Below are positions 15,435-21,338 of a DNA stretch of 21,338 nt, one piece after another. Within the stretch, counting starts at the first letter, position 1; the number at the start of each line of letters is the position of its first letter. Under the pieces are notes generated by a model that was not told the DNA's origin, made no database searches, and saw only the letters and a program-made list of their open reading frames with translations. Made by a program: the position numbers and the translations under genes. This DNA comes from Holosporales bacterium (GTDB taxonomy: Bacteria; Pseudomonadota; Alphaproteobacteria; BNTO01), in NCBI GenBank assembly GCA_031270515.1, contig JAISXM010000081.1, forward strand, positions 1-21,338. The letters are read 5' to 3'.

Positions 15435-15508
15435 TCAGAACGAACAATTTGAAATTCGTTGTGAGTCAATATATTGCAGTAATAAAATTTCAAATCGTTT
15501 TTGTAGGA
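15435..15508 (-). repeat. Palindromic intergenic element, copy I
   Basis: 74-bp copy in minus orientation between tRNA-Phe and the divergent small secreted-protein gene. The arms are GAACGAACAATTTGAAATTC and TTTCAAATCGTTTTTGTAGG. It is one of the few copies that is not directly behind a coding gene. Confidence 0.7.
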
Positions 15509-15546
15509 GACTATATATACCGACAGGTAAATGCTTAATGATTAAT

Positions 15547-15586
15547 AACTTAACTAGATAGTTCAGAACTTAAGTCGATAGTTCAG
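15547..15586 (+). repeat. 20-bp direct repeat upstream of the small secreted-protein gene
   Basis: AACTTAACTAGATAGTTCAG (15547-15566) is followed by the same word with two changes (15567-15586). A third, shorter relative, AACTTAATTAGATAAC, lies at 15607. Confidence 0.7.
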
Positions 15587-15617
15587 GCTTCAATTCAATA
15601 ACGAACAACTTAATTAG

Positions 15618-15661
15618 ATAACATTATTAATTTGCAAATTAATTGTTATTCGTATTACTAT
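15618..15661 (+). promoter_or_regulatory. Promoter with a perfect palindrome over the -35 box
   Basis: ATTAATTTGCAAATTAAT (15626-15643) is a perfect 18-bp palindrome, with outer arms ATAACA (15618-15623) and TGTTAT (15644-15649). Its centre contains TTGCAA (15632-15637), which with an 18-bp spacer fits TACTAT (15656-15661), 37 bp before the ATG at 15699. A dimeric repressor site is the natural reading but is inferred. Confidence 0.45.
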
Positions 15662-15698
15662 CAATATATGGAAAGGAATTTGGGGGAAACACTTAATT

Positions 15699-16157
15699 AT
15701 GAATAATTTATTAAGAAGAACGACTTTTAGTATTATTAGTACATTTGCTGTGCTCACAATAGAGCAGGCGTTGGCAGGTCAGACACCACAGCAGATGGAT
15801 GAGGTGAATAAAACAATGAAGGCCTACGAACAGGCGAAACAAGTGCTTGAGCTGCTTCAGAATTTACAGAATCCACAGAATCCACAGAATCCACCAAATT
15901 CACCAAATCCACCAAATCCACAGCCTGTGCAGCAAGGTGTACCTCCAGGGGGGAACTCTCCTTTGGTGCAATATTCGCCGCCTGTGCAGCAAGGGCAACA
16001 GCAGCAGCATGTGCCTCCTCTTACGCTTGAACAATTGGTGGCGATCGTTCTGGCAATACATACGACCGTTCAGGCAATATATACTATCGTTCAGGCGTTA
16101 TCTCAGCGCGTTACACAATTCGAGTCGAATAAGGTGCAGAAACAACCTCTCAAATAA
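15699..16157 (+). CDS. Small secreted Pro/Gln/Asn-rich protein
   Basis: 152 residues, no family recognised. The signal peptide MNNLLRRTTFSIISTFAVLT runs to about residue 26 (EQALA-GQT). After a short helical part comes a low-complexity segment (about 52-105) with QNPQNPQNPPNSPNPPNP and PVQQG repeats, encoded by 9-bp steps (CAGAATCCA) near 15860-15925. The C-terminus (about 108-145) is an amphipathic to hydrophobic helix, LEQLVAIVLAIHTTVQAIYT, with no further motif. GGGGG lies 12 nt before the ATG, and AAAGGAA further up, so the ribosome binding site is loose. It may be a periplasmic or surface spacer protein. The upstream region has unusual operator-like structure (15547-15661) and the downstream gap two alternative hairpins. 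Confidence 0.65.
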   Translation: MNNLLRRTTFSIISTFAVLTIEQALAGQTPQQMDEVNKTMKAYEQAKQVLELLQNLQNPQNPQNPPNSPNPPNPQPVQQGVPPGGNSPLVQYSPPVQQGQQQQHVPPLTLEQLVAIVLAIHTTVQAIYTIVQALSQRVTQFESNKVQKQPLK

Positions 16158-16163
16158 TATAAA

Positions 16164-16203
16164 AGGTGACGCTGGCTTGGGGGCATGTATCACCTGCCAG
16201 CGT
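16164..16203 (+). promoter_or_regulatory. Two mutually exclusive hairpins between the small secreted-protein gene and atpD
   Basis: AGGTGA (16164-16169) pairs with TCACCT (16190-16195); ACGCTGGC (16169-16176) pairs with GCCAGCGT (16196-16203). The arms are interleaved with no spare loop, so both cannot form at once. No T-run follows. It may be a terminator or switch-like leader, or only the end of the upstream transcript. Confidence 0.35.
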
Positions 16204-16280
16204 TGTCCAGTCATATGCTCCAAACGGATTTCGCCATAGGCTATTATGGGATTATGGGATACGACGAACTGATTATCTTT

Positions 16281-16309
16281 TTGTCGGTTGGGTATATTCG
16301 CGCTAGTAT
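16281..16309 (+). promoter_or_regulatory. Promoter of atpD
   Basis: TTGTCG (16281-16286), a 17-bp spacer and TAGTAT (16304-16309). Transcription would begin near 16316, which makes the GTG at 16317 an unlikely start and favours the ATG at 16341. Confidence 0.5.
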
Positions 16310-16340
16310 TAATTAGGTGGTTTTTTCGTGTAGGCGTGGT

Positions 16341-17894
16341 ATGAATACGATAGTCGAGGGATCGCACACTAATATAGACAATGAACACTCTCAGAGTGAA
16401 CACTCTCAGAGTGAACATTCTCTCTCTAATGGCGAAAACACGTCCCCAACGCGCGAGCCGAATCCCTCCGCCGCGAATGAACCATCCCACGGCATAATCT
16501 CGCAAATCATAGGTGCCGTCGTTGACGTTTACTTCAAGGATGGCCATTTGCCCGCCATTTTTAACGCGCTAAAGGTTCGCCGCAGTAACGGCATTGAGTC
16601 CGCCGATGTCGTGCTTGAAGTGTCTCAGCACATGGGCGAATACCTCGTCCGCACCATCGCTATGGACCAAACCGAAGGCCTAAAGCGCGGGGACGTCGTA
16701 TTTGATACAGGCGCGCCTATCTCGGTTCCAGTTGGGCCAGGCACACTTGGGCGCATCATCAACGTGGTCGGTCTGCCTATCGATGGACGCGGAGATATTG
16801 ACGCCACAGACGTCGTGTCTATACACAGAGAGCCTCCTCCGTTTACGGAGCAATCGCCTTCTAACGAAATATTAATGACCGGCATAAAGGTGATTGACTT
16901 GCTCACGCCTTACCCGCGCGGCGGCAAAATTGGGTTGTTTGGCGGCGCCGGAGTTGGGAAAACCGTGCTTATGATGGAGCTTATCAACAACGTGGTCCGA
17001 AAACATGGGGGATATTCGGTGTTTGCCGGAGTCGGAGAGCGCACACGAGAAGGCAATGATTTATATAATGAGATGATTGCGTCTGGAGTGAATACCAAGA
17101 ACATAAAGGGCTCCAAGGCCGCGCTTGTGTACGGGCAAATGAACGAGCCGCCCGGCGCTCGCGCTCGTGTGGCGCTGACCGGGTTGACCCTGGCGGAGTA
17201 TTTTCGGGATGTAGAACACCGGAATGTGCTGTTTTTTATCGACAACATATTTCGTTTTACGCAAGCAGGCGCAGAGGTGTCGGCGCTGTTGGGGCGTACG
17301 CCGTCTGCGGTTGGGTATCAGCCCACCCTTACGTACGAGATGGGGACATTGCAAGAGCGCATTACGACGACGTCCAAGGGGTCTATCACCAGTATACAAG
17401 CTGTTTATGTGCCAGCCGACGACATCACTGACCCAGCAACCGCCGCGTCGTTCACGCACCTTGACGCGACAACAGTGTTGAACCGGCAAATTGCGGCGTT
17501 GGGGATTTTCCCTGCGGTTGATCCGCTGAGTTCGAATTCGCGAATACTTGATCCGCGCGTGGTTGGTGACGAGCACTATAACGTTGCGTGCGAAGTACAG
17601 CGGATATTGCAGACGTACAAGAATTTGCAGGATTTGATTGCGATTTTGGGGATGGATGAACTGTCTGAGGAAGATAAGCAGGTTATTGCTAGGGCGAGGC
17701 GCATTGAGCGATTTTTGTCGCAGCCATTTGAAACAGCAAAAACGTTTAGCGGAATCTCAGGGGAGTTTGTCGATTTGAAGGATACGATCGAAGGCTTTAA
17801 GGAAATTTGTCGCGGGACGTTTGACCACATACCAGAGCAAGCGTTTTTTATGGCGGGTAATATAGAGACGGTGTTGGCGAAAGCGGCGGCATAG
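16341..17894 (+). CDS. atpD: F1Fo ATP synthase subunit beta with N-terminal extension
   Basis: Catalytic beta subunit of the F1 ATPase, on the cytosolic side of the inner membrane. From the ATG at 16341 it has 517 residues against about 470 usually. The family core begins near residue 51 (GIISQIIGAVVDVYF). Walker A is GGAGVGKT (201-208), GERTREGND carries the catalytic Glu233, Walker B is VLFFIDN (296-302), and the family signature PAVDPLSSNS is intact. The extra N-terminal 50 residues are polar and contain three 15-bp repeats (16383-16427) reading EHSQS, EHSQS, EHSLS; similar extensions are not part of the usual family. AGG lies 6-7 nt before the ATG. No atpA, atpG or atpC is adjacent: the gene stands alone between a secreted-protein gene and the convergent fabH, so the atp operon is split in this genome. 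Confidence 0.96.
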   Translation: MNTIVEGSHTNIDNEHSQSEHSQSEHSLSNGENTSPTREPNPSAANEPSHGIISQIIGAVVDVYFKDGHLPAIFNALKVRRSNGIESADVVLEVSQHMGEYLVRTIAMDQTEGLKRGDVVFDTGAPISVPVGPGTLGRIINVVGLPIDGRGDIDATDVVSIHREPPPFTEQSPSNEILMTGIKVIDLLTPYPRGGKIGLFGGAGVGKTVLMMELINNVVRKHGGYSVFAGVGERTREGNDLYNEMIASGVNTKNIKGSKAALVYGQMNEPPGARARVALTGLTLAEYFRDVEHRNVLFFIDNIFRFTQAGAEVSALLGRTPSAVGYQPTLTYEMGTLQERITTTSKGSITSIQAVYVPADDITDPATAASFTHLDATTVLNRQIAALGIFPAVDPLSSNSRILDPRVVGDEHYNVACEVQRILQTYKNLQDLIAILGMDELSEEDKQVIARARRIERFLSQPFETAKTFSGISGEFVDLKDTIEGFKEICRGTFDHIPEQAFFMAGNIETVLAKAAA

Positions 17895-17899
17895 TTACG

Positions 17900-17948
17900 G
17901 CCCATAAAAACAATTTGAAATTTGATCCTGGTTAAGCATTGTATACCT
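17900..17948 (+). repeat. Half copy of the palindromic element, copy J
   Basis: The left part only: GCCCATAAAAACAATTTGAA, then ATTTGATCCTGGTTAAGC. It begins 5 bp after the atpD stop and abuts copy K. Confidence 0.75.
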
Positions 17949-18018
17949 CCCCATAAAAACAATTTGAATTTTTATCCTCACCTAAGCTTTGTAATACAAC
18001 GAACTTCAAACTGTTTTC
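17949..18018 (+). repeat. Palindromic intergenic element, copy K
   Basis: About 70 bp in plus orientation. The left arm is CCCCATAAAAACAATTTGAA, the inner block TTTTTATCCTCACCTAAGC, and the right arm ACTTCAAACTGTTTTCC has lost its ATGGGG end where it meets the fabH stop codon (18023-18025). Confidence 0.8.
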
Positions 18019-18022
18019 CTCA

Positions 18023-18967
18023 CTACCAGCGCAAAACCGCGGTTCCCCAAGTAAACCCTGCGCCCATAGAAGACAGCACAACCAGCTCGCCCTTTTTGAT
18101 GTTCGTCAGCTTCAGTGATATCGGAATCGTCGCCGCAGACGTATTGGCGAATGATTCAATGGTGACGACGGCTTTCTCCGCGGGCAGCCCCAAGCGCGCC
18201 GCCACAGAGTCAATGATTCGCTTATTCGCCTGGTGCGCCACAAACCAGTCCACGTCATCCACGCTCAAGCCGTGCCGCTCCAGCTCCGCGCGCACCGAGG
18301 CCTCCATCATTTCGATTGCCGTGGAGTATACCGCCCGCCCATTCATTACGATTTTCCCTCGCTTAAATCGAGCGTCAGAGTCGTCCGAATATAGCATGTA
18401 ATATCCTTCCCCGTTTGAATATAGCCGAGTGGACAGGATCCCAGGTTGCTCGCGGCGTTGCACCAACACGGCGCCCGCCCCGTCGCCAAACAATACGCAT
18501 GTCGACCTGTCGCTCCAATCTAACAAGCGCGACATTATCTCTGCTCCGATTACTAATACGTTGTTTGCACTGCCTGTTTTGATAAATTTATCCGCAATTG
18601 CTAGAGCATAAACAAAGCCAGAGCAAACGGCCTGTACGTCAAACGCAAACGCCCGCTTTGCACCCAGGTTGTGCTGTATATGCGTTGCTGTCGCTGGCAT
18701 GACGTGGTCCGGAGACGTTGTCGCCAGCACGATCATATCCACGTCGCCCGGCTCTACGTTGGCTTCCGCTAGGGCGTCGCTCGCAGCCTTCGTCCCGAAG
18801 TCAGCCACGGTATCTGTGGGCGCGGCTAGGTGCCTCGCGCAGATGCCGGTCCGCGTGCGAATCCATTCGTCACTTGTGTCCAGCGTTTGAGACAATTCGT
18901 CATTTAGCATTTTCTTTTCTGGCACAAACATTCCGCGGCCAGATATGTAACTGTAGTACTGAGGCAC
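18023..18967 (-). CDS. fabH: 3-oxoacyl-ACP synthase III (KAS III)
   Basis: Condenses acetyl-CoA with malonyl-ACP to start fatty-acid synthesis; cytosolic homodimer. 314 residues, normal for the family. Catalytic Cys115 lies in VQAVCSGFVYAL, His245 in VAHQANKRIID and Asn275 in ESFANTSAAT; the GDGAGAVL loop is present. The start is a GTG at 18967: a stop codon lies five codons upstream in frame, and the next ATG would remove the first beta strand. No clear ribosome binding site is seen. It follows plsX by 57 bp in the usual alphaproteobacterial order rpmF-plsX-fabH and ends at the palindromic repeat K. Confidence 0.96.
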   Translation of the reverse strand: MPQYYSYISGRGMFVPEKKMLNDELSQTLDTSDEWIRTRTGICARHLAAPTDTVADFGTKAASDALAEANVEPGDVDMIVLATTSPDHVMPATATHIQHNLGAKRAFAFDVQAVCSGFVYALAIADKFIKTGSANNVLVIGAEIMSRLLDWSDRSTCVLFGDGAGAVLVQRREQPGILSTRLYSNGEGYYMLYSDDSDARFKRGKIVMNGRAVYSTAIEMMEASVRAELERHGLSVDDVDWFVAHQANKRIIDSVAARLGLPAEKAVVTIESFANTSAATIPISLKLTNIKKGELVVLSSMGAGFTWGTAVLRW

Positions 18968-19040
18968 ATTTTTGATGAGTCAAAATTCTGTTAGCTAAGG
19001 CTACTGGATTTTTATACGTGAAGGCTACTGAATTTTTGTA
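18968..19040 (-). repeat. Echo of the plsX 3' end in the plsX-fabH gap
   Basis: AAGGCTACTGGATTTTTAT (18997-19015) repeats AAGGCTACTGAATTTTTGT (19021-19039), which holds the last plsX codons and its TAG. A short tandem duplication of the gene end followed by drift explains it. Confidence 0.5.
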
Positions 19041-20080
19041 ACTAATTGCAATCTACGTTCAATCTCATCCGAAAAATTCGACTGCGCCATATTTACCGCC
19101 ACACACACTGCCTTCGCAAAGCTAAACGGGTCCGCACTCCCGTGGCTTTTCACCGCAATTTTGTTTAGCCCAAGAAACACTGCGCCGTTATATAAGCGCG
19201 GATCAATAGTTTGTTTTACATTCTTCAACAATGGCAACATAAGTAACGCAAGTAGCTTATGCAACAACGACTTTTTTCCTGACTCACGGATCAAATCAAA
19301 CAAGAACAGAATCACTCCCTCAATTGCTTTTAGCGCGATATTTCCAGAAAAGCCATCCGTCACAATAACATCTGCGGCGCCTCCGAATATATCATTGCCT
19401 TCCACAAATCCGCGGAAATTAAACCTATCCAAACTGGCGTCTTCCTTTGTTATCTTGTCTATGGAGTGAAGCATTTGCCCCGTAGTTTGCACAATTGCGT
19501 TTCCCTTCATCTCCTCTGAGCCCACATTCAGCAGCCCCACCGTGGGCGAGCTCTTCTTCAGCAGGGCCCTTGCGAGGACCTCCCCCATTAGGGCGAACTG
19601 GACCAAGCGCTCCGGGGAGCACTCCAAATTCGCGCCAAGGTCAAGCACCACGCTCATGCCGTTCCTGTTTGGCATAACCGCAGGGATCGCCGGGCGGTCA
19701 ATCCCGGGGAGCGTCTCGAGTATAACCTTTGCCAGCGTCACGTACGCCCCAGTATTTGCAGCAGACACCACGGCGTGAGTGCGCCCGCTGGCGACCGAAT
19801 GAAGCGCCATGCCCAGGTTCGAGTCCTCCTTGTGGCGCAGCGCGTCTATGGGCTTCATTTCATTTGTTACGATTACGTCTGTATGAACAACAGACGATGC
19901 AGACAGCAGGTTTGGATATTTCTCCAACTGCGCATTGATGGCGTCTTCGTCCCCAAAGAACACAAAGCGCACGCAATTGCCCGAGCTCTGCTGCAGCTGC
20001 GTATATGCAAGGGCAACGCCTTCCACCACGACGCTGGGCCCGAAATCTCCTCCCATGGCGTCAATGGCAATATATTTCAT
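19025..20080 (-). CDS. plsX: Phosphate acyltransferase PlsX
   Basis: Makes acyl-phosphate from acyl-ACP, the acyl donor for PlsY in glycerolipid synthesis; peripheral membrane or cytosolic. From the ATG at 20080 it has 351 residues, normal for the family. The start is fixed by the hallmark N-terminus MKYIAIDAMGGDFGP; the frame extends upstream to 20194 but that part has no family match. Other conserved parts are NTGAYVTLAKVIL, DLGANLECSPE, NVGSEEMKGN and VTDGFSGNIALKA. GGGG lies 6-7 nt before the ATG. It is 126 bp behind rpmF and 57 bp before fabH on the same strand, so an operon is likely; cdsA at the left of the window acts later in the same lipid pathway. Confidence 0.96.
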   Translation of the reverse strand: MKYIAIDAMGGDFGPSVVVEGVALAYTQLQQSSGNCVRFVFFGDEDAINAQLEKYPNLLSASSVVHTDVIVTNEMKPIDALRHKEDSNLGMALHSVASGRTHAVVSAANTGAYVTLAKVILETLPGIDRPAIPAVMPNRNGMSVVLDLGANLECSPERLVQFALMGEVLARALLKKSSPTVGLLNVGSEEMKGNAIVQTTGQMLHSIDKITKEDASLDRFNFRGFVEGNDIFGGAADVIVTDGFSGNIALKAIEGVILFLFDLIRESGKKSLLHKLLALLMLPLLKNVKQTIDPRLYNGAVFLGLNKIAVKSHGSADPFSFAKAVCVAVNMAQSNFSDEIERRLQLVTKIQ

Positions 20081-20206
20081 TCCAATCCCCGCAGATGTAT
20101 CGTTCACACCCACAGGATCAACGTCCCCTTCGAGGAAACGTTTTCGTAGCGGCGCCAACAAAGAAACGTACCTTCCTGTCAAATCCGACCCCACAAGAAC
20201 GAAGTC

Positions 20207-20407
20207 CTACTCTTCAGGAGAGTCTACAGCGTCTTTGCGGTTTTTGACAACTTGTTTATTGTTGTACCGCCCACAACTCAAACAAACGTGGTGTGGCAGC
20301 CTTGTTTCTCCGCACGCGCACACTGAATTGCGGATCGGCGCCAGGCCATCGTGCGCACGCCGCATGTCTCTGCGCGATTTTGACGTTTTCTTTTTTGGTA
20401 CAGCCAT
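20207..20407 (-). CDS. rpmF: 50S ribosomal protein L32
   Basis: Small protein of the large ribosomal subunit. 66 residues, starting MAVPKKKTSKSRRDMRRAHD, the standard L32 N-terminus. The zinc-ribbon part is SVCACGETRLPHHVCLSCG: four Cys are present, but the first pair is C-x-C rather than the usual C-x-x-C, so zinc binding may be altered. AGGAGG lies 13 nt before the ATG. It is the first gene of rpmF-plsX-fabH and follows tRNA-Glu on the same strand by 77 bp, so part of its transcription may come from the tRNA promoter. Confidence 0.96.
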   Translation of the reverse strand: MAVPKKKTSKSRRDMRRAHDGLAPIRNSVCACGETRLPHHVCLSCGRYNNKQVVKNRKDAVDSPEE

Positions 20408-20484
20408 ATGTTTTTCTTATCCTCCTCAGCTTGTTTAGCGTCTACCCAAACACAAAAAGTTTATCAGTCGCCAAGGGTTTCTAA

Positions 20485-20559
20485 TGGCGTTCCCAACGGG
20501 ACTCGAACCCGTGTTACCGCCTTGAAAGGGCGATGTCCTAACCGCTAGACGATGGGAAC
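20485..20559 (-). tRNA. tRNA-Glu (UUC)
   Basis: Minus-strand cloverleaf: acceptor GTTCCCA/TGGGAAC, D arm TCTAGCGGTTAGGA, anticodon stem CGCC/GGCG with loop CTTTCAA (anticodon TTC), and T arm ACGGG-TTCGAGT-CCCGT. Discriminator G and an encoded CCA (plus-strand TGG at 20485-20487), unlike the tRNA-Phe in this window. Confidence 0.96.
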
Positions 20560-20576
20560 GTACAAACCTATTAGTA

Positions 20577-20605
20577 ATTGTATATGTCTTTATACACAAA
20601 AACAA
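20577..20605 (-). promoter_or_regulatory. Promoter of tRNA-Glu
   Basis: Minus strand: TTGTTT (20605-20600), a 17-bp spacer and TACAAT (20582-20577), 17 bp before the tRNA 5' end. Confidence 0.6.
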
Positions 20606-20692
20606 GTCGTATTGGCGTTTTCTTTTGCGACACCGCTACCCTAAGAACAACTCACAATGTGTTTGCAGGGTTCGTCACGTACTCCTTGCAAT

Positions 20693-20875
20693 TACGGCAC
20701 GCAGAGCAGTAGCCAGGGCGTATATAGTCTGCGTAGAGTTCATCATATACGGCACGCAGAGCAGTAGCCAGGGCGTATATAGTTTTCGTAGAGTTCATCA
20801 TATACTGTACGTAGAGCAGTAGCCAGGGCGTATATAGTCTGCGTAGAGTTCATCATGTACGGCATGTAGAACACG
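20693..20875 (-). repeat. 55-bp tandem repeat, three units plus a partial fourth
   Basis: Equivalent bases recur at 20693, 20748, 20803 and (partial) 20858, with few differences between units. On the minus strand a unit encodes DELYADYIRPGYCS in the frame of the gene it overlaps. Since 55 is not a multiple of 3, each added unit shifts the frame. Confidence 0.92.
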
Positions 20876-21338
20876 TATCGCGGATGCATCAATCTCCGCG
20901 CCACGAAGAAAAGGATATTGTATCAGCTGTTGCACAGAGGAGCACGCAGGGCGATATCCACCTAATTTAATAAACCTGCGAAGCATTGTTTTTATTATAT
21001 AAATAGTTTCCCAAACGTCTTCACCGGGGGCGGGATGCGTTTCTATGTATTCTTCGGTGTATTCTTTGTTTTCAATATTTGATATAACATTAGGGAGTGC
21101 ACGGACCAATATCAGAACTATTGTTTGCAAGCTCATGCACTGCTCAAAATATTTTATACTACGCACAGCCAAGTACTGTTCGTTAGAGAAGTTTATAACT
21201 CTTAGGAAATCTCTTCCCCAGTAATCATATGCCGGTATATACTTGTTGCTGCGAGCTAATTCATCTAGTTTAACATTATACCCATTGTAATCAACATCTG
21301 GCTGAACACGATTCCCATCGTTATCAAAACATTCCGCT
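20798..21338 (-). CDS. Unknown protein, 5' end outside the window, 3' end altered by a tandem repeat
   Basis: The frame is open from the right edge (first full codon at 21337) to the TGA at 20798-20800: at least 179 residues. No family recognised. The visible part is soluble-looking and helical, with YIPAYDYWGRDFLRVINFSN near the edge, an Arg/Lys-rich stretch (MLRRFIKLGGYRPA) and the final DELYADYIRPGYCSTYSI. The end lies in the 55-bp repeat array. In the frame that follows the last unit, the DNA reads CSACRNCKEYVTNPANTL to a TGA at 20652-20654, which looks like the original C-terminus and contains a CxxCxxC motif. The stop overlaps an ATG (20801-20799) that opens a 49-residue frame ending in that same tail, so reinitiation could make it as a separate peptide. 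The true start is not in the window. Confidence 0.6.
   Translation of the reverse strand, partial: AECFDNDGNRVQPDVDYNGYNVKLDELARSNKYIPAYDYWGRDFLRVINFSNEQYLAVRSIKYFEQCMSLQTIVLILVRALPNVISNIENKEYTEEYIETHPAPGEDVWETIYIIKTMLRRFIKLGGYRPACSSVQQLIQYPFLRGAEIDASAIRVLHAVHDELYADYIRPGYCSTYSI

Noticed and set aside
16164..16203. H-type pseudoknot at the interleaved stems
   Set aside because: There is no linker between the arms to cross the grooves, so both stems cannot form together; alternative hairpins fit better.
799..18018. CRISPR array or insertion sequence as explanation of the repeats
   Set aside because: The copies are scattered over 17 kb, differ from one another, occur in both orientations, have no regular spacers, and no transposase or cas gene is in the window.
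20625..20822. Plus-strand frame over the 55-bp repeat
   Set aside because: The minus-strand frame runs open to the window edge and has the better protein; the plus frame is made of repeat only.

Overview
The window looks like chromosomal DNA of an alphaproteobacterium, probably a host-associated or intracellular one (Rickettsiales/Holosporales-like). The reasons are the uppS-cdsA pair, the rpmF-plsX-fabH cluster, an atpD gene with no other atp gene beside it, many secreted repeat proteins (two Sel1-repeat proteins, one beta-helix protein), loose gene packing and a dense family of palindromic intergenic repeats. This placement is inference from gene content; I see no rRNA or species marker.

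Layout. 1-780: a repeat-rich reading frame that runs off the left edge and has an apparent frameshift near its end. 799-985: two palindromic repeats in tandem. 1076-2672: uppS and cdsA (+), which overlap. 2682-2886: two more palindromic repeats and a GC-rich hairpin. 2971-4302 (-): a secreted protein built of two homologous halves. 4303-4829: a non-coding gap. 4830-7133: pnp (+) with an Arg-Gly-Asp-rich tail. 7350-8615 (-): secreted Sel1 protein. 8937-10775 (-): lepA. 11032-11979 (-): secreted beta-helix protein. 12355-13600 (-): lspA overlapping a 2TM-domain membrane protein. 13919-15169 (+): second Sel1 protein. 15285-15357 (-): tRNA-Phe. 15699-16157 (+): small Pro/Gln/Asn-rich secreted protein. 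16341-17894 (+): atpD. 18023-20407 (-): rpmF-plsX-fabH. 20485-20559 (-): tRNA-Glu. 20798-21338 (-): 3' part of an unknown gene whose end has been expanded as a 55-bp tandem repeat.

How the genes work together. The recognisable genes are envelope-lipid and housekeeping functions: undecaprenyl diphosphate synthesis (uppS), CDP-diacylglycerol synthesis (cdsA), phosphatidate precursor and fatty-acid initiation (plsX, fabH), lipoprotein signal peptide removal (lspA), RNA decay (pnp), translation (lepA, rpmF, two tRNAs) and ATP synthase beta (atpD). Between them lie genes for exported proteins with signal peptides, which may face the periplasm or a host.

The strongest unexplained signal is a family of about 75-bp palindromic elements. 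There are eight near-complete copies plus fragments in 21 kb. They are confined to intergenic space, occur in both orientations, and sit mostly just behind stop codons and between convergent genes. A second theme is short tandem repeats inside the exported or tail-bearing proteins. Most keep frame (9, 15, 18, 21, 42 and 48 bp); two events break frame, one in the left-edge gene and the 55-bp array at the right edge.
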